A stretch of 64,000 nt of DNA from Neoconidiobolus thromboides FSU 785 (GCA_025603075.1 MU626274.1:62001-126000); one strand, 5' to 3'; shown: positions 1 through 12,133, counted from the first letter of the stretch. Program-made: numbers and translations. The notes: generated by a model from the letters alone, not told the origin.

Positions 1-45
1 TACTGTACTTAATTAAATTATTTAAACCTTTTTGAAAAATAATAT

Positions 46-144
46 GGGGATGTATTTTTGTATTTAAGAATTTTACTAACAAATTTTCCACTCAAATAGT
101 GCTTAAAAAATAGAAAAAATAATGAAGCCAAAAAAAACATCCCC
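46..144 (+). repeat. MITE copy 1
   Basis: A 99-bp copy of the window's dispersed element. The left end is GGGGATGTATTTTTG and the right end is AAAAAAACATCCCC, forming an imperfect terminal inverted repeat of about 14 bp. Flanks are ATAT and ATCT. There is no coding capacity, so movement would need a transposase supplied elsewhere. Confidence 0.85.
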
Positions 145-362
145 ATCTGTACTATTGGCCATATGTGATTCCAATTTTTATAGCTCAATGTTTTAAACTG
201 TTTGACAACATAAATCAAATATCACTTAAAATTAAAGTCATAATGATTTGTTATCAATAACAGTATTAAAGCTAAATAAAAACTACTATAATAACAGTTA
301 TAATTTTTGGTAAAATGAGCTATAGGTTTCCATTTTTGTTTTATTACTCTTTTTATTCAATA

Positions 363-565
363 TGAAAAATGTAATTTTATATGATTATTTATAGTTTAAT
401 CTCAATTACTAATGTCTTTTTCTCTAGATATAAAGCAACTGCTACACCTTAGGGCAGTTTAACTATCAAAGCCCTTGTAAAACAAATTGTAGTAAGGCTT
501 TAAAAATTATTAGTAAATTTACTTGACTAACTGTGTTACAGATATCAGTTTAAAAAATGAAGTTG
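363..565 (+). pseudogene. Decayed small cysteine-rich secreted protein copy
   Basis: The segment from the ATG near 363 to about 565 aligns by eye with the small cysteine-rich family found at 32-38 kb. It keeps a stretch encoding C-K-T-N-C followed by a leucine/isoleucine-rich run, and its nucleotide match to the remnant at 32.7-32.9 kb is clear. Several stops and frame changes interrupt it, so no product is expected. I see the similarity directly; membership of the secreted family is inferred from it. It is the only member in the left arm. Confidence 0.4.
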
Positions 566-628
566 AATTTAATTTACTGCTTCATTATAATATTTTTTAC
601 TACCAGCACTAAAATGTTAAAAAGATAT

Positions 629-723
629 AGGGATATCTTACTTTGTTTAATAAGTGTATTAACAATTTTCCCCCTCAATTCTGATCAAAAAAGGAAAAAG
701 CGATGAAACCAAAAGGCACTCTC
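629..723 (+). repeat. MITE copy 2 (degenerate)
   Basis: A diverged copy with AGGGATATC on the left and a weak CACTCTC right end. It is flanked by ATAT on both sides and keeps the central segment GATGAAACCAAAA. Considerably decayed compared with other copies. Confidence 0.6.
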
Positions 724-948
724 ATATAACATTTTCTGAGATGGTCAAAGTCAAAAAACCGAGCACTATTTGGATTCGAGTGTGTACTAACTAAACGACT
801 ATTTAAAAACATTAATTAGATCTTGTCCCCTAAATAGTATAACAATATTAATTATCATTTTTAAAAAAACGTCTAGTTGGTGCATATTTAGCTAATTTTT
901 CGACTTAATTTTTTTCCTTGACTCAATTGCTTTGAGAAATTCTGTATT

Positions 949-1044
949 AGGGATATTTTTTTGGTTTCATCACTTCCCATTTTTTAAGCACTACTTGAGA
1001 GAAAAAATTGCTAGTAAAATTCTTAGACAAAAAAATACATCCCT
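949..1044 (-). repeat. MITE copy 3
   Basis: A copy in the reverse orientation. It opens AGGGATATTTTTTTGG, contains the core AAGCACTACTTGAG, and closes ATACATCCCT. Flanks are roughly TATT and TATA. Confidence 0.75.
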
Positions 1045-1529
1045 TATATGTTAATTTGGCTAAATTAAGTTTTATTAAATTTCTATTTGAAGTTTTTTTT
1101 CAATTGATTTTCAAAAAATTGTACTTTTAATGCACTAAATTAACTGGCATTTCTATGTTTTAAATTGGTTTATAACAATAATTAGCTACTTAATTTGCTA
1201 TAAATAGATGTTAATATAATCAGAGTAAGCAAAATGTTACATATTTAGTGTATTCATTATTGTATTACAATAAATAAGCACTTTAAAAAGCACATATTAT
1301 TGTTATATTTGATGATAAAATTTGAAAAATATCAATTGCAAACTGGTCCATTATTTATTGGGGGTAATTATACATGTATATTTAAAATATCAATATTTTT
1401 TCATAAAATTAAACTAATCTATACATTTCTTAAAATTGTTTTTGCAGCAGTATGGGTGAAACTATTGCCTACGTGATGAATCGACTACATACTATTATTT
1501 TTACTGTTTATGGATAAAGACGTTTATAT

Positions 1530-1627
1530 GGGGATGCTTTTTTTGGTTTCATTACTTTTTTGTTTTTTAAGCGCTATTTGAATGGAAAGATTGTTAGTAA
1601 AATTCTTAAACAAAAAAATACATCCTC
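1530..1627 (-). repeat. MITE copy 4
   Basis: A well-preserved reverse-orientation copy that starts GGGGATGCTTTTTTTGG, has the central AAGCGCTATTTGAATGG, and ends ATACATCCTC. The four bases on both sides are ATAT, fitting a 4-bp target-site duplication. Confidence 0.85.
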
Positions 1628-1977
1628 ATATATTATTATAATTAAATCACTCCAACATTCAAATTGCATAATAAGGTTTCTAATGACTTTCCAAGTATGT
1701 GTGGATAGAATTCAGTTTAAGGCTACATAATGAAAACTTTAAAACTAATATATAAATGTATTTTGCCAAGCGATTGTGCAAATTCTGTATCTTTAAATAT
1801 ACTAAATAATAAAAATAAGCCATAATATTTAAATTAAAAGGAGAATCACTAATCTAACAGTTCGTGACAAAATATAATAATTTTTTTAAAGGGTGTTTAT
1901 TGCTTATAATGTAATTGTATTATTGGTAAGGGTGTAAAACAATAAATAATAATCTGGTATGATTAATGTTTAAAAAG

Positions 1978-2034
1978 AACAGTAGAATGCTCAACTTTTA
2001 CTTTAATTTTAAGATAGAAATGTGCTATATAAAG
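1978..2034 (+). promoter_or_regulatory. Receptor-type core promoter with TATA box
   Basis: TATATAAAG lies at 2026-2034, 40 nt before the receptor ATG at 2075. It is preceded by a block (AGTAGAATGCTCAAC, then TTTTAATTTTAAGATAG) that recurs upstream of other receptor copies. Between TATA and ATG there is a T-rich run and the string ATTAATAAAT, also shared. The conservation across paralogs is seen directly; promoter function is inferred. Confidence 0.6.
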
Positions 2035-2074
2035 AAAGGGATGATTTTTTACTCGATTAATAAATCTAGCCTTA

Positions 2075-2998
2075 ATGTATGAATTCACTTCTTTCTATAT
2101 AGCGGTTATATGTGTGACTTCAGTATGTTTAATAGTCAACTCCTTTTTGATTTATTTCGCAAGTAAATTGTCATTTAAGGGAATTGACATCAAATTAATA
2201 ATTATTTTAGCTTCTTTAGAGTACCTTGCACCAATTACAGTATTATCTGATCTTGTCTATTATTTTATTAGTGGACAAAAAATGATCGAAAATCAATATG
2301 GATGTACATTTTATGGCTTCACTATACTGTTTATCTATCAATACGAAATTGTGCTAAGTTCTCTATTATCAATGCAAAGGCTATCAAAGATTAAAAAATC
2401 AAGTTTATATAGCTATGCTTATCGTCCAATAATGGTCAACTTGATCGTTTTTACAGTTTTATTGATTGCTTGTGCTGCTACAAATACATTTTCGGTTTCC
2501 GCAGTGAAAATAAGTTGTCTATTAGACGCTACCAAGAGCGTGTTAGCTTCAATTACTTATCATTATTCTATTTTAAGCTGCTTAATCGGTGTTGGACTTT
2601 TGGTATACTCATATTATTGTTTGGCAAATGAGATTACTGGACTTAGAGAAATTATGACATTGGAATCAGAACCTAATCTCGAAGTGACCAGTAATAATAG
2701 ATCCACAGGTTTAAAAAAAGCAACAGTCAAAGTATATTTAATCTTAAGCATTTATGGAGCATGTATGCTAGGCTCACTTATATGTTTACTTTTTGAGTCA
2801 ACATTCAAGTATAATTATGGTGGTTCTTTTAAACAATCTCCAAATCTTATTTCAGCTGCTACCCTTTTATTTGTTTTTGGTATGATTTCTAATACTTTGT
2901 TAGTACTTACATTGCATACTGGAATTGCAAAAGAAGGAAAACATTTTATACGAAAATTAAGTAGTAAGTATTTAGTAATACAAATGTGTATTTTATAA
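2075..2998 (+). CDS. 7TM GPCR-like receptor, copy 1
   Basis: An intronless 307-residue protein with seven hydrophobic segments, near residues 8-29, 38-64, 78-99, 118-137, 155-183, 216-240 and 260-282. It has the layout of a rhodopsin-like receptor. N22 in helix 1, C77 at the start of helix 3 and C148 in the second outer loop suit the family's conserved Asn and disulfide. M-Q-R (100-102) sits where other copies have M-E-R, the likely counterpart of the D/E-R-Y motif. The third inner loop is short and acidic. No NPxxY is visible in helix 7. The C-terminus runs about 10 residues past the usual S-N-K ending. Ligand and G-protein coupling are unknown. Location is presumably the plasma membrane. 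Confidence 0.85.
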   Translation: MYEFTSFYIAVICVTSVCLIVNSFLIYFASKLSFKGIDIKLIIILASLEYLAPITVLSDLVYYFISGQKMIENQYGCTFYGFTILFIYQYEIVLSSLLSMQRLSKIKKSSLYSYAYRPIMVNLIVFTVLLIACAATNTFSVSAVKISCLLDATKSVLASITYHYSILSCLIGVGLLVYSYYCLANEITGLREIMTLESEPNLEVTSNNRSTGLKKATVKVYLILSIYGACMLGSLICLLFESTFKYNYGGSFKQSPNLISAATLLFVFGMISNTLLVLTLHTGIAKEGKHFIRKLSSKYLVIQMCIL

Positions 2999-5900
2999 AA
3001 GCAAAGTCCAATAAAACAAACGTCTCCTTTATCCTTGGGGTTATGATACTAGATTCTTTTTTTTTATAACGAAGATAAGTATATCTCCTCCTGATTGAAA
3101 TTATTTGCAAGATGCTAGTTTTAAATGTACGTGTCTTTATTGGTTCTTATACAATATAATAAAACAAAGTACAGCATAAAACTTTAAGTTTACTATTAAC
3201 ATAATGATTTATTTTATTGACAGCTGTTGTAAATAAAACCATGATAAAGTAAATCATTTAGGCATTTTCTCAAAGAGTGTACAAGACGCATAAATTAAAT
3301 TAGTTTATTTTTAAGGCTATTAAAGATGGTAGGAGTTTTAAGGTGATTTGAGATTTTATGGATTAATTCTTAAATCGTTTTTCAACCAATAAGATGCTAA
3401 CAAAAGCCATATTTTAAAAAACATTAACATGCCATTTAGCTCATTATCTATGCTAGTAAACAGTGCGACTATGTATAATATGGGGAGATATTTTTTTGGA
3501 TTTCATCACTTCTTCCATTCTTTAATCACTATTTGAGCGGAAAAATTAGTAAAATCCTTAAAGTACATCCTCACTTACTAAAATCTATTTTGACGTTTGA
3601 TTAATTTCCAGCTAAAAACATTAAATTTTTGTTTATACTGATTTTGTCCAAATTTATATCAACTCAAAATTATAAATAGTTCTTTGTAACTTATATTTTC
3701 TAATATTTTTTAAAGTTTCAATTGAGTATATCTAATAAATTTTGCATTTACAGTTACAGTTAATTTTTTTATTAACAAAAAACTTTTTTACATATATTAA
3801 GATTAGCATATCAAATATATATATTGACAATAGAATCAGCATTATCTACTTAAGTGTATTGCTTTTAATCAACAAAATAAATAATACTACTAGCATGATT
3901 CTTTCACATATTGAGTATGTTGTCTTGTATTTTTTTTACGAAAATTACTTTGCCCGTGGGCTCGAATTTGACGGTAATAATTTTGGTATTTGAATATTGG
4001 TTTATCACTTTTTTATATAAACCTATTTACGATCCACCTTGGTTATTTATGACTCCTTTCAAGCCCATTGAGTTTTTACTTCTAGAGTAGTAATTGTCTT
4101 CCAAAGCCTAATATAAATCCCCATAAACCGGTATTCAAAATCAATCTATTGGTTTTCTATCTGCGACTTGCTATCAAGGGGCGTAAAAGACAATTAGTTT
4201 TCTGAATTATCCAAGTTTGTTCATTAATATTATTCAATGGGTACTTTGACATAATGAATTTATTTTTAGTTTTTAATTTTTAGTCTTTAACTTTAATTAC
4301 TTTGTACTCTTACCATCAGTAAGATTATAACCACCTATTTTAATATTTGAAAACAGTGTAAATTCATTAACCTGGTATCATTATAGTACTAAAACATGGA
4401 ATATTTGTTCATATAATAATAATCTAATATTTAAATCTTTTAGTTTATTGTAATAACTTAAAAGCACCGCTTTTCAATAATAACGCTTGTAAATATCTTG
4501 CATACCTTAAAATTATAAATTAATAGTTATTAGTTAAATAAATATTAACTAGATGCCTATTTCTAAATAAATCGTTTCTCTATCTTATTATTATTGAAAG
4601 TTATGGCATACTAATAACCATTCTAATTAAATCAACCTACTTCTACTGTTGCTTTTGGTATTTTTATGGCATCTATTTGGCTTATTTCTATCCCTAGTTG
4701 CGCAACATTCGTCCAGTTAACTTTATCTTATTTGGTTTGGCTTCTGCTCCCAATCGCTGGAATCTTTGTTTGCTACATACCAAGCCCTATATCTATTAAT
4801 AATAAATATCGGACAACATTGCTATCTGATTCTAATATTAATTATAGCTTAAGCAATGTCTCAATTCACTAATAAATGTTGAAATTTGACAATAATATTT
4901 ATTCTAATTCGAAAAATTTATAAATGCCCACACTGTTCAATAAACAATTGCGCATTATTATATCAAAAAACAAGTATAAAAAGAAACAATAGTTAGAAAA
5001 AAGTAATAAACAGCTTAAATTTTTAATTTTATAGTTAACTTGATGTCTTTACCTGAACAAGTGAAATTTATCACTATCTTTCTAATTTAACTTTAGTACT
5101 GGAGCGTTTTCTAGTTGTAATCTGACTTACCTACGTTAAAGCCAAAATACATATGTAATTAATAATCATAAACTTGATTGCAGTACAACTTAGCAAACAA
5201 TGTTTAGTGATAGTCGCCTCCATTTTTATTTGATGAACATTCAAGCGATTCAGTTAACTGAGTTTGCAATTCTTCATCATAACCTATAATGATACCATTA
5301 GAATGTATAAAAATGATTTTATGATTTAAAATAGTATCTGTTTAAAAATAACACTTTTATTTATATACTATCAAATTAACTATAGTTTCTATATTTTATT
5401 TAAAGTTAAAATTTTTAAATAATTAATCTATTGTTGCTAAAAGCTTTGATTTTAGCTTCATCACATGAAAATCCTATCTAATCATTTGGAACTATCACAC
5501 ACACATTATAAAAAACTTTTATACGTTTTAGAAGTGCCTTTCCTTCACCTTTTTCTGTTTATATACAATTATCCCATGAAAGACATTCACTCATATTCAT
5601 AATAAAACAGCGATGTAATGTGAACTTTGATTTTTTATACAGCTATAAAAGTTTCAGATCAAAAATATTAAATTTCAATTAGTAGCATAAGCAATACCCT
5701 ATAAATTAACTCATACATGATTTAGTTTTAATAATCAAATCTTTTTAACATTTTTACTGACAAATGAAATTTTGGCTGAGTTCAGAGTCATAATGAATGA
5801 TAATTGGTATATAAAAACGTGTTGATAGTTATCAAAACTGACTACAGAAAAAGTTCAAAAAGAAACAAAAGGTTTAAAAATGACAAGCTTTAAATTGTTG

Positions 5901-7093
5901 TTTTCAACTGAACTGCTATTTTGTTTAAAAAAACGAGATATAGCATTATACTATATGAATTGATCATTGCTATTAGAATTTTACTATCTGCACAGTAGCT
6001 ATCGAATTTTATGTTAGCCTAATTATTAAAACTCAAACACGTAAAGTTGCACCGTTACAATGAAATTTACCGATAATGATCTTTTTTTAGATTCTGATGC
6101 TAATAGTATTTTCCAAACCTATAATCAATTGTATCTAGGTCTCTTTACACTATCATATTCTACCATTAATTCGAGAAGTTTTATAAGCATCATTTGAATT
6201 TATCATTTTAAATTTATTTTAAACTTATGCTAAATAGTCTTCTAATCAAACTTTTTGTGTTAAATTTACTACTATTTTCATATTTTAAATAAATATCAAT
6301 ATCAATATAAGCGAGGTTTGTGAAAGAGTAATAAGTTTCAAAACAATAATGATTCTACTGTATTTAAGTCTTTAAGATTATATCCAATCGACATACTTAG
6401 TACATAAATTAAGATATATATTTATAAAGCGAAATAAATTTATCGCTTATTCAGATAGCTATTATACTAGGAGTTTCAAAACAATAATATTTTATCATAC
6501 ACTAATTTTAGATGTGAGGATATATGCTTAAAAGTAAGCAACTATTGCTGCAGAAATCTGAGATGAGACAAGTCATGCTATGGGTAAATTGGGTCCACAC
6601 TATTCTCTATATTCTTATTTATACTGCTTATAGGAAAGATAGTTTATATAGGATTTATAAATTGAGCTACTTAAATGCATAATTTTTATAATGAAGTTTC
6701 TAAAAAAGTTTAATTACAGATAGGTGTGTGTAAAATCTGGATATAAAACTGTATCCCAAAAGCTAAATAAAATTAGTGTGATATTCCTTAAAGGGATGCT
6801 ATGAACTTTGTGTTTGTAGATCTACTAAATAATAACAATGGCAGGCTACAATATTTGGATCGAAAGGAAACAACTGCCTGGTAGATCATTTTTCCTTATT
6901 AAACTAATGGTTCTTTAGTAAAAGAAACTGTATTGGTTTATAAAAAGTAATTGTAAGTTTATTAAAAAATATTAGATGTATAAATAGAATGGTAGGGAAT
7001 TAATAGCTAGAATAACCCACTAGAATTCGACATTAACTAATATAACAGAAAGCATAAGTTCTAATTGACTTTAATTTTATGATAAAATTATGA
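2999..7093. other. Long gene-free AT-rich stretch
   Basis: Apart from the MITE at 3482-3572, I see no gene that I can support here. Open frames at 3742-3993 (TTG start) and 4666-4872 are short, hydrophobic and without paralogs in the window. The first ~500 nt resemble the 3' flanks of other receptor copies (for example a motif reading AAGATGCTAACAAAAGCC), so the duplicated unit extends beyond the coding region. Confidence 0.6.
3482..3572 (-). repeat. MITE copy 5
   Basis: A 91-bp copy opening GGGGAGATATTTTTTTGG with the central AATCACTATTTGAGCGG and a right end of TACATCCTC. Left flank ATAT, right flank ACTT. Slightly shortened on the right side. Confidence 0.75.
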
Positions 7094-7101
7094 TATATAA
7101 A
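7094..7101 (+). promoter_or_regulatory. TATA box of decayed receptor copy 2
   Basis: TATATAAA about 45 nt before the degenerate ATG at 7146, followed by the shared T-rich leader. The promoter outlived the gene, which fits recent loss. Confidence 0.5.
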
Positions 7102-7145
7102 TAAGGAGATCATTTTCGTGTATCTAATAAATTTAGTCTTAATAC

Positions 7146-8003
7146 ATGTGTTTATTCCATTTTATATATCGACTATATGTATAACTTTTATACGTTTATC
7201 AGTTAGCTCGTTTTTAAAAGACAAAAGTTAATAGAAAATCAATAAAGACGCCCATTCTGCGGTTTTATTGTTTTATTCATTCATCAATATGAAATTATGC
7301 TAAGTTCTTTATTAGGAATGGAAGGATTATTGAAAACTAAAAATCAGGATTGTTTGGTTATGCTTATCATCCTGTAATGGTTAACTTGATGATCCTTACA
7401 GGCTTATTGATTGCTTGTGCTGTAATATTCATTTGCAATTTCATCAACAAGAGTAAGTTGCATGTTAAACGTTATCAGTAATATACTGGATTCAATTAAT
7501 TACCACTATCTCCTTTCAAGTTGCTTTATTGGTATATGGCTTACTGATATATTCATATTGTTGTATAACAAATGAGATTAATGAGCTTAGAGAAATTATG
7601 TCAATAGAATCAGACTCTACTATCGAAGCATGCAATAGTAACAAATTTGTGGGCTTAAAAAACCAACAATTAAAGTATATGTAGATGTTTTTTTTTGATT
7701 TCATTACTTTTCCATTTTTTAAGCGCTACTCGAGTGGAAAGATTGTTAGTAAAATTCTTAAATACATCTTCATATTTAATCCTAGCAATTTATGGTGCAT
7801 ATATGCTAAGTTCAATTATGTGTTTATTTTTTGAAACAATACCAAAATATAAACATTCTGGTTCTTTCCAATATATCGAAGAGCTCAATTCGGCTCCCAC
7901 CCTTTTATTTGTTTTTAGTATGATTTTTAACTCACTTTTATCGCTTACACTGTATACTGGAATTGCAAGTAATGTAAAATATTTCATGCAAGAGATGCAA
8001 TGA
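7146..8003 (+). pseudogene. 7TM receptor copy 2, deleted and MITE-interrupted
   Basis: This receptor relic aligns along much of its length with the copy at 9165-10061. The region from late helix 1 through helix 2 is missing (near 7205-7225). Several frame shifts follow, and a MITE (7681-7771) sits in helix 6 between the codons for K-V-Y and L-I-L. The 3' part from 7695 onward is open and ends T-G-I-A-S-N, as in intact copies. No functional receptor can be made. The clean relation of the MITE to the paralogous codons makes this copy useful for defining the element's ends. Confidence 0.85.
7681..7771 (-). repeat. MITE copy 6, inside a receptor pseudogene
   Basis: A 91-bp copy opening GTAGATGTTTTTTTTTG and closing AATACATCTTC, with ATAT immediately on both sides. 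Taking out the element and one ATAT leaves AAAGTATATTTAATC, which matches intact receptor paralogs in frame at this point. Confidence 0.9.
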
Positions 8004-9115
8004 ATGATTTCAAAATAAAAGTTAAAAGTACATTGAGGAGTGAATTTGATAAAATTTACTTGATTTATGCTTAGGCTTATAGTGTTAAGCACCTTTTTTG
8101 TAACACTAATAAATGCCTAAACTTCTAGTCAAAATTATGAATGTTTTTATTTTTTTTTATTTTTTTTATTTTTATAGTTTAAACAACATAAATCCCACCC
8201 TGATCTACTTTTTAAGCTATATTTTGATTTTAATAAGGTTTTATAAAATAGATTTTTGAAAAAGCTTTTCCTGAAGTGTATAAAACAACAAATAAAAATA
8301 TTGATCTTAAGTTTACTTTTTGAGTTTCTGTTGAATTAGTGGATTTCATTTTAGGAATTTGAGCTTTATTAGCTTTTTTCAAAAAATTATTTTTCGACAA
8401 ATAGAATGTTAAAAAATAAAGTTTATTTTCAAAAACCCTTTAATATGGCATTTAATTTATTAGCTATGCTAATGGACAATGTCATCATGCATAATATTAA
8501 TTCATTTATTAAACTTTAGGGTATTAAATTAAGCTAAACTATTAGAACGTTTCATAAGTTTATATTTTGAGTTTTGTTGGGATCTTTAATCAAGTCACAT
8601 TTAATCTATGTTCTAGAAAAAAGCCTCTAAAAACCTAATACCAAACAGTTATTATAAAGTGATGAAGTTCACTTTACTAATAATAAATCGAAGACCTTTG
8701 GTGTGATTCAGGATAGTAAAGAATAGGGGTTATTAAGTATAATACAAAATGACTTTGTACTCTCAGGCAAGCCTTTTTAATCATCTTTAGCAGAGTAATA
8801 TTATATTTGAAAAGTAGTTTAATTTCACTTTCAAATTGTATGTCAGGCTACATTTCATATAGTTATGCACAGAGCGTGTGTTATCGTTTACTCTATTTCT
8901 TTGTATAAGAAGCATTAAAAGTTTATTAAATAATCTTGGAAATTATAGCTGATATTGGTTTATATTTAATCAATGTAATGATTTTATAAAGTACTAGACT
9001 ACAAATAAAGTGCTAAGAATTAAATTGTTAAGGACGATCCCCTAGAATTAGCTTTCAACAAATATAGTAAAAAGTTTAAGCTTACATTTACATTAATCTT
9101 GAGGTTGAGTTATGA
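8004..9115. other. Intergenic between receptor copies 2 and 3
   Basis: No gene seen. A low-complexity T-rich tract lies near 8140-8170. The second half carries stretches shared with upstream regions of other receptors, notably ACTCTCAGGCAAGCC-like strings near 8758 (compare 10837), so it belongs to the duplicated unit. Confidence 0.55.
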
Positions 9116-9124
9116 TATATAAAC
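9030..9124 (+). promoter_or_regulatory. Receptor-type core promoter, copy 3
   Basis: TATATAAAC lies at 9116-9124, 40 nt before the ATG. Upstream there is the recurring module CCCTAGAATTAGC, then AAATATAGTAAAAAGTTTAA. The same order appears before copies 4 and 5. Conservation is observed; a regulatory role is inferred. Confidence 0.6.
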
Positions 9125-9164
9125 GAAGGGGTATTTTTTTCCTTAATAAATTAATTCAACCTAA

Positions 9165-10061
9165 ATGTTCACCTTCACACCTTTTTATTTAGCAGTTATT
9201 TGTGTAACATCAATATGTTTATTGACTAATTCCTTTTTGATTTATTTTGCAAGCAAATTATCTTTTAAAGGACTTGATATAAAATTAATAATACTTTTAG
9301 CCTCTTTAGAGTACCTTGCACCAATTGCGGTATTGTCAGATCTCATATATTATTCTATAAATGGACACAAACTAATAGAAAATCAATATGGATGCTCATT
9401 TTATGGCTTTATAATATTATTTATTTACCAATATGAAATTATGTTAAGCTCGTTGCTATCAATGGAAAGGTTAGCAAAAATTAAAAAATCGAGCTTATTT
9501 AAATATACTTATTGGCCTGTAGTAGCTAATTTAATTATTTTCACAATTTTGTTGGTTACTTGTGCTATTACAAATTCATTTGCTATTTCATCCTCAAAAA
9601 TAAGTTGTCTGTTGGATGTTACTAATAGTATACTGGCTTCAGTGACTTATCATTATTCTCTTTTAAGTTGTTTTATTGGTGTTGGACTTTTAGTGTATTC
9701 ATATTACTGTATAGCAAATGAAATTAGTGAGCTTAGAGAAATTATGTCAATAGAATCAGACTCTACTATCGAAGTATGCAGTAGTAACAGGTTTGTGGGC
9801 TTAAAAAAAGCAACAATTAAAGTATACCTAATCCTAAGTATTTATGGAGCATGTATGCTGAGTTCACTTGTATGTTTGTTTTTTGAGTCAGCGTTGAAAT
9901 ATGAATATGGGGATTCTTTTGAACAAGCCCGAGACCTTAATTCAACTGCTACCCTTCTATTTGTTTTTGGGATGATATTTAATACACTGCTAGTACTTAC
10001 ATTACATACTGGGATATCGAATGAAGTAAAGCATTTTATACAAAAGGTAAGTAACAAATAA
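9165..10061 (+). CDS. 7TM GPCR-like receptor, copy 3
   Basis: An intact, intronless 298-residue receptor and the best reference copy in the window. The N-terminus M-F-T-F-T-P-F-Y runs straight into helix 1, so there is no cleavable signal peptide. Cysteines flank helix 3 (in Y-G-C-S-F-Y) and the second outer loop (I-S-C-L-L-D), as in rhodopsin-like receptors. The helix 3 end reads S-M-E-R-L-A-K-I. Helix 5 is rich in Tyr and Cys, and helix 7 reads F-G-M-I-F-N-T-L without NPxxY. The C-terminal tail is short. It shares promoter and leader with the other copies. A 7TM receptor is a confident call; ligand and pathway are unknown. Confidence 0.88.
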   Translation: MFTFTPFYLAVICVTSICLLTNSFLIYFASKLSFKGLDIKLIILLASLEYLAPIAVLSDLIYYSINGHKLIENQYGCSFYGFIILFIYQYEIMLSSLLSMERLAKIKKSSLFKYTYWPVVANLIIFTILLVTCAITNSFAISSSKISCLLDVTNSILASVTYHYSLLSCFIGVGLLVYSYYCIANEISELREIMSIESDSTIEVCSSNRFVGLKKATIKVYLILSIYGACMLSSLVCLFFESALKYEYGDSFEQARDLNSTATLLFVFGMIFNTLLVLTLHTGISNEVKHFIQKVSNK

Positions 10062-11192
10062 TTGATAGTTAAAAACATAAACTATACAATAATAGGTTAA
10101 TTTAATGAGATCAAAATATAATCTATATTTAGTATTTTATCATTAAACTCAATTTTTTGATAATCAAAATATAATTACGTGCTCCTGACTAAGATTACCT
10201 GCATGATGGTAATTTTAAATGCCCATACATTCATTAATGCTTACATAATATAATTAAAATATAATATAATATCTTTTGAAATATAAAATCTTTTCATACT
10301 ATATATTATGATATTATTATTATTATTTACAAGCTTTTATAAGTAAAAAACACTTGAATGGTTTTCTCTGTATGTTTATACACACAAATTATAATTAAAA
10401 TAACTTTATTTCTAAGTCTTTATAAGAATAGTAGTAGTTTAAAGTGATTTGAGATCTACTAGTTTTATTTCTAAAAACCTTTTGGCCAAATAATACACCT
10501 TTATCTTGAAAAGTCCTTTAAAATGTTATTTAAATTAACAACTACAATAAATAGCGGAACTATACATAATTCAGTTAATTTGTTAAGTTTCAAGGTATTA
10601 TTTTAAGCAAGACTATTGAAAAGCTTTATACTTTGCATTTTGGTTTTTACTTCCTGATCTATTTATTCAAGTATAATTACAAGATTCTGATAAAAGCCTG
10701 TAAAACTTAATATCAATATGATTAATATAAAGTACTAAAAATTAATTTTTTAGTAAACAGAATCAGAAACTTTGTATGATATTCAAAGGGAAAAAAACAT
10801 GAATTATATTAAGCAGAAACAAAAGTGGATTTTATACTCTCAAGCCAACCTTTTAATCATTATTAGCAGAGTAATATTGATTTTGAAAAATAGTATAGCT
10901 TCGTTTTTAAATCATATCCTGGATTAAATCTCCTACATTTATGGACAAGATGTGTGCTATTGTTTATATTATTTTTGTGAATAAGGAGTATTGGTAGTTG
11001 ATCAAACAGTTTTGCGAAATATAACTAATATTAGTTTATATTAAGTAAATGTAATAGTTTTATAAATGTTAAGCTTTCAAAAAAAGTGGTCCGAACTAAA
11101 ATGCTAAGAATGATCCGCTAAAATTGGGCATTTATTAGAAATAGCAAAAAGTTTAATGTTTTACTTATTTTATTTTTAAGATAATACCAGGA
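10062..11192. other. Intergenic between receptor copies 3 and 4
   Basis: No gene seen. It contains short ATT tracts (10311-10330) and blocks similar to the flanks of other receptors. The upstream module (CCGCTAAAATTGGGC, then AAATAGCAAAAAGTTTAA) begins near 11113. Confidence 0.55.
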
Positions 11193-11201
11193 TATATAAA
11201 C
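11193..11201 (+). promoter_or_regulatory. TATA box of receptor copy 4
   Basis: TATATAAAC 38 nt before the ATG of the broken receptor at 11240. It is followed by a T-rich leader and TCTAATTTA just before the start codon, a string shared exactly with the copy at 25520-26416. Confidence 0.6.
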
Positions 11202-11239
11202 ATGACAATTTTTGTTTTCTAGTCACCTTATCTAATTTA

Positions 11240-12133
11240 ATGTTTATGTTCACTCCTTACTATTTAACTGTTATCTTTTTAACTTTAATATGTTTAATAA
11301 TTAATTCCTTTTTGATATATTTTGCAAGCAAATTATCATTTAAAGGGTTTGATATCAAACTAATACTTACTTTAGCTTCTTTAGAGTTTCTTATACCAAT
11401 TGCGGTATTTTCTGATCTTATTTACTATTTTATTAATGGATATAAACTAATAGAAATTCAATATGGATGCACGTTTTATGGACTTATAGTATTAATCATT
11501 TATCATTACGAAACTATGTTAAATTCTTTGTTATCTATGAAAAGATCGTGGAAATTGGGAAATCAGGCCTATTTGATTATACTTACTATTCTATATCAGT
11601 TAGCCTGATTATTTTTAGCATTTTGTCAATTGCTTGTGTTGCAGCAAATTCATTTGGATTTCTTCAACAAAAACAGGCTGTCTGTTAAGTATTAGCAATA
11701 ATGTATTGGCCCCAGTCACCTACTGTTACTCTCTTTTAAGTTGTTTTGTTGGTATTGGATTTTAGTATACTCATATTATTGCTTAGCAAGTGAGATTAAT
11801 GAGCTTAGAGAAATTATGTCAATAGAATCAGAATCTACTATCAAAGTATGCAGTAGTAACAGGTTTGTGGACTTAAAAAAAGCAACAGTTAAAGTTTGTT
11901 TAATTTCAACAGTTTATGGTACATGTATGTTAAGCTCACTTATATTTTTACTTTTTGGGTTAATATTTAACTATAATTATAGAGATTCATTTAAATATCC
12001 AGAGGATTTTGATTCGGCTACTACTCTTTTATTTGTTTTTGGGATGATATTTAATACATTGCTAATACTCACATTGCATATTGGAATATCAAATGAAGTT
12101 AAAGAATTTATGCAAAAGACAAGTAATAAATAG
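11240..12133 (+). pseudogene. 7TM receptor copy 4, frameshifted
   Basis: The first ~100 codons are intact and match the 5' part of the receptor on the other strand at 25520-26416 (283 identical nucleotides including the leader). The frame is lost near 11545-11570, changes again near 11690, and the final part reopens at 11741-12133 with helices 5-7 and the usual S-N-K ending. With at least three frame disruptions, sequencing error is unlikely to explain them all. It has a complete promoter. Probably a recently inactivated gene and a donor or recipient in gene conversion. Confidence 0.8.

Noticed and set aside
3742-4872. Open frames at 3742-3993 and 4666-4872 (+)
   Set aside because: Short, the first starting with TTG, no paralog in the window, no promoter like that of the receptors, and composition typical of AT-rich non-coding DNA.
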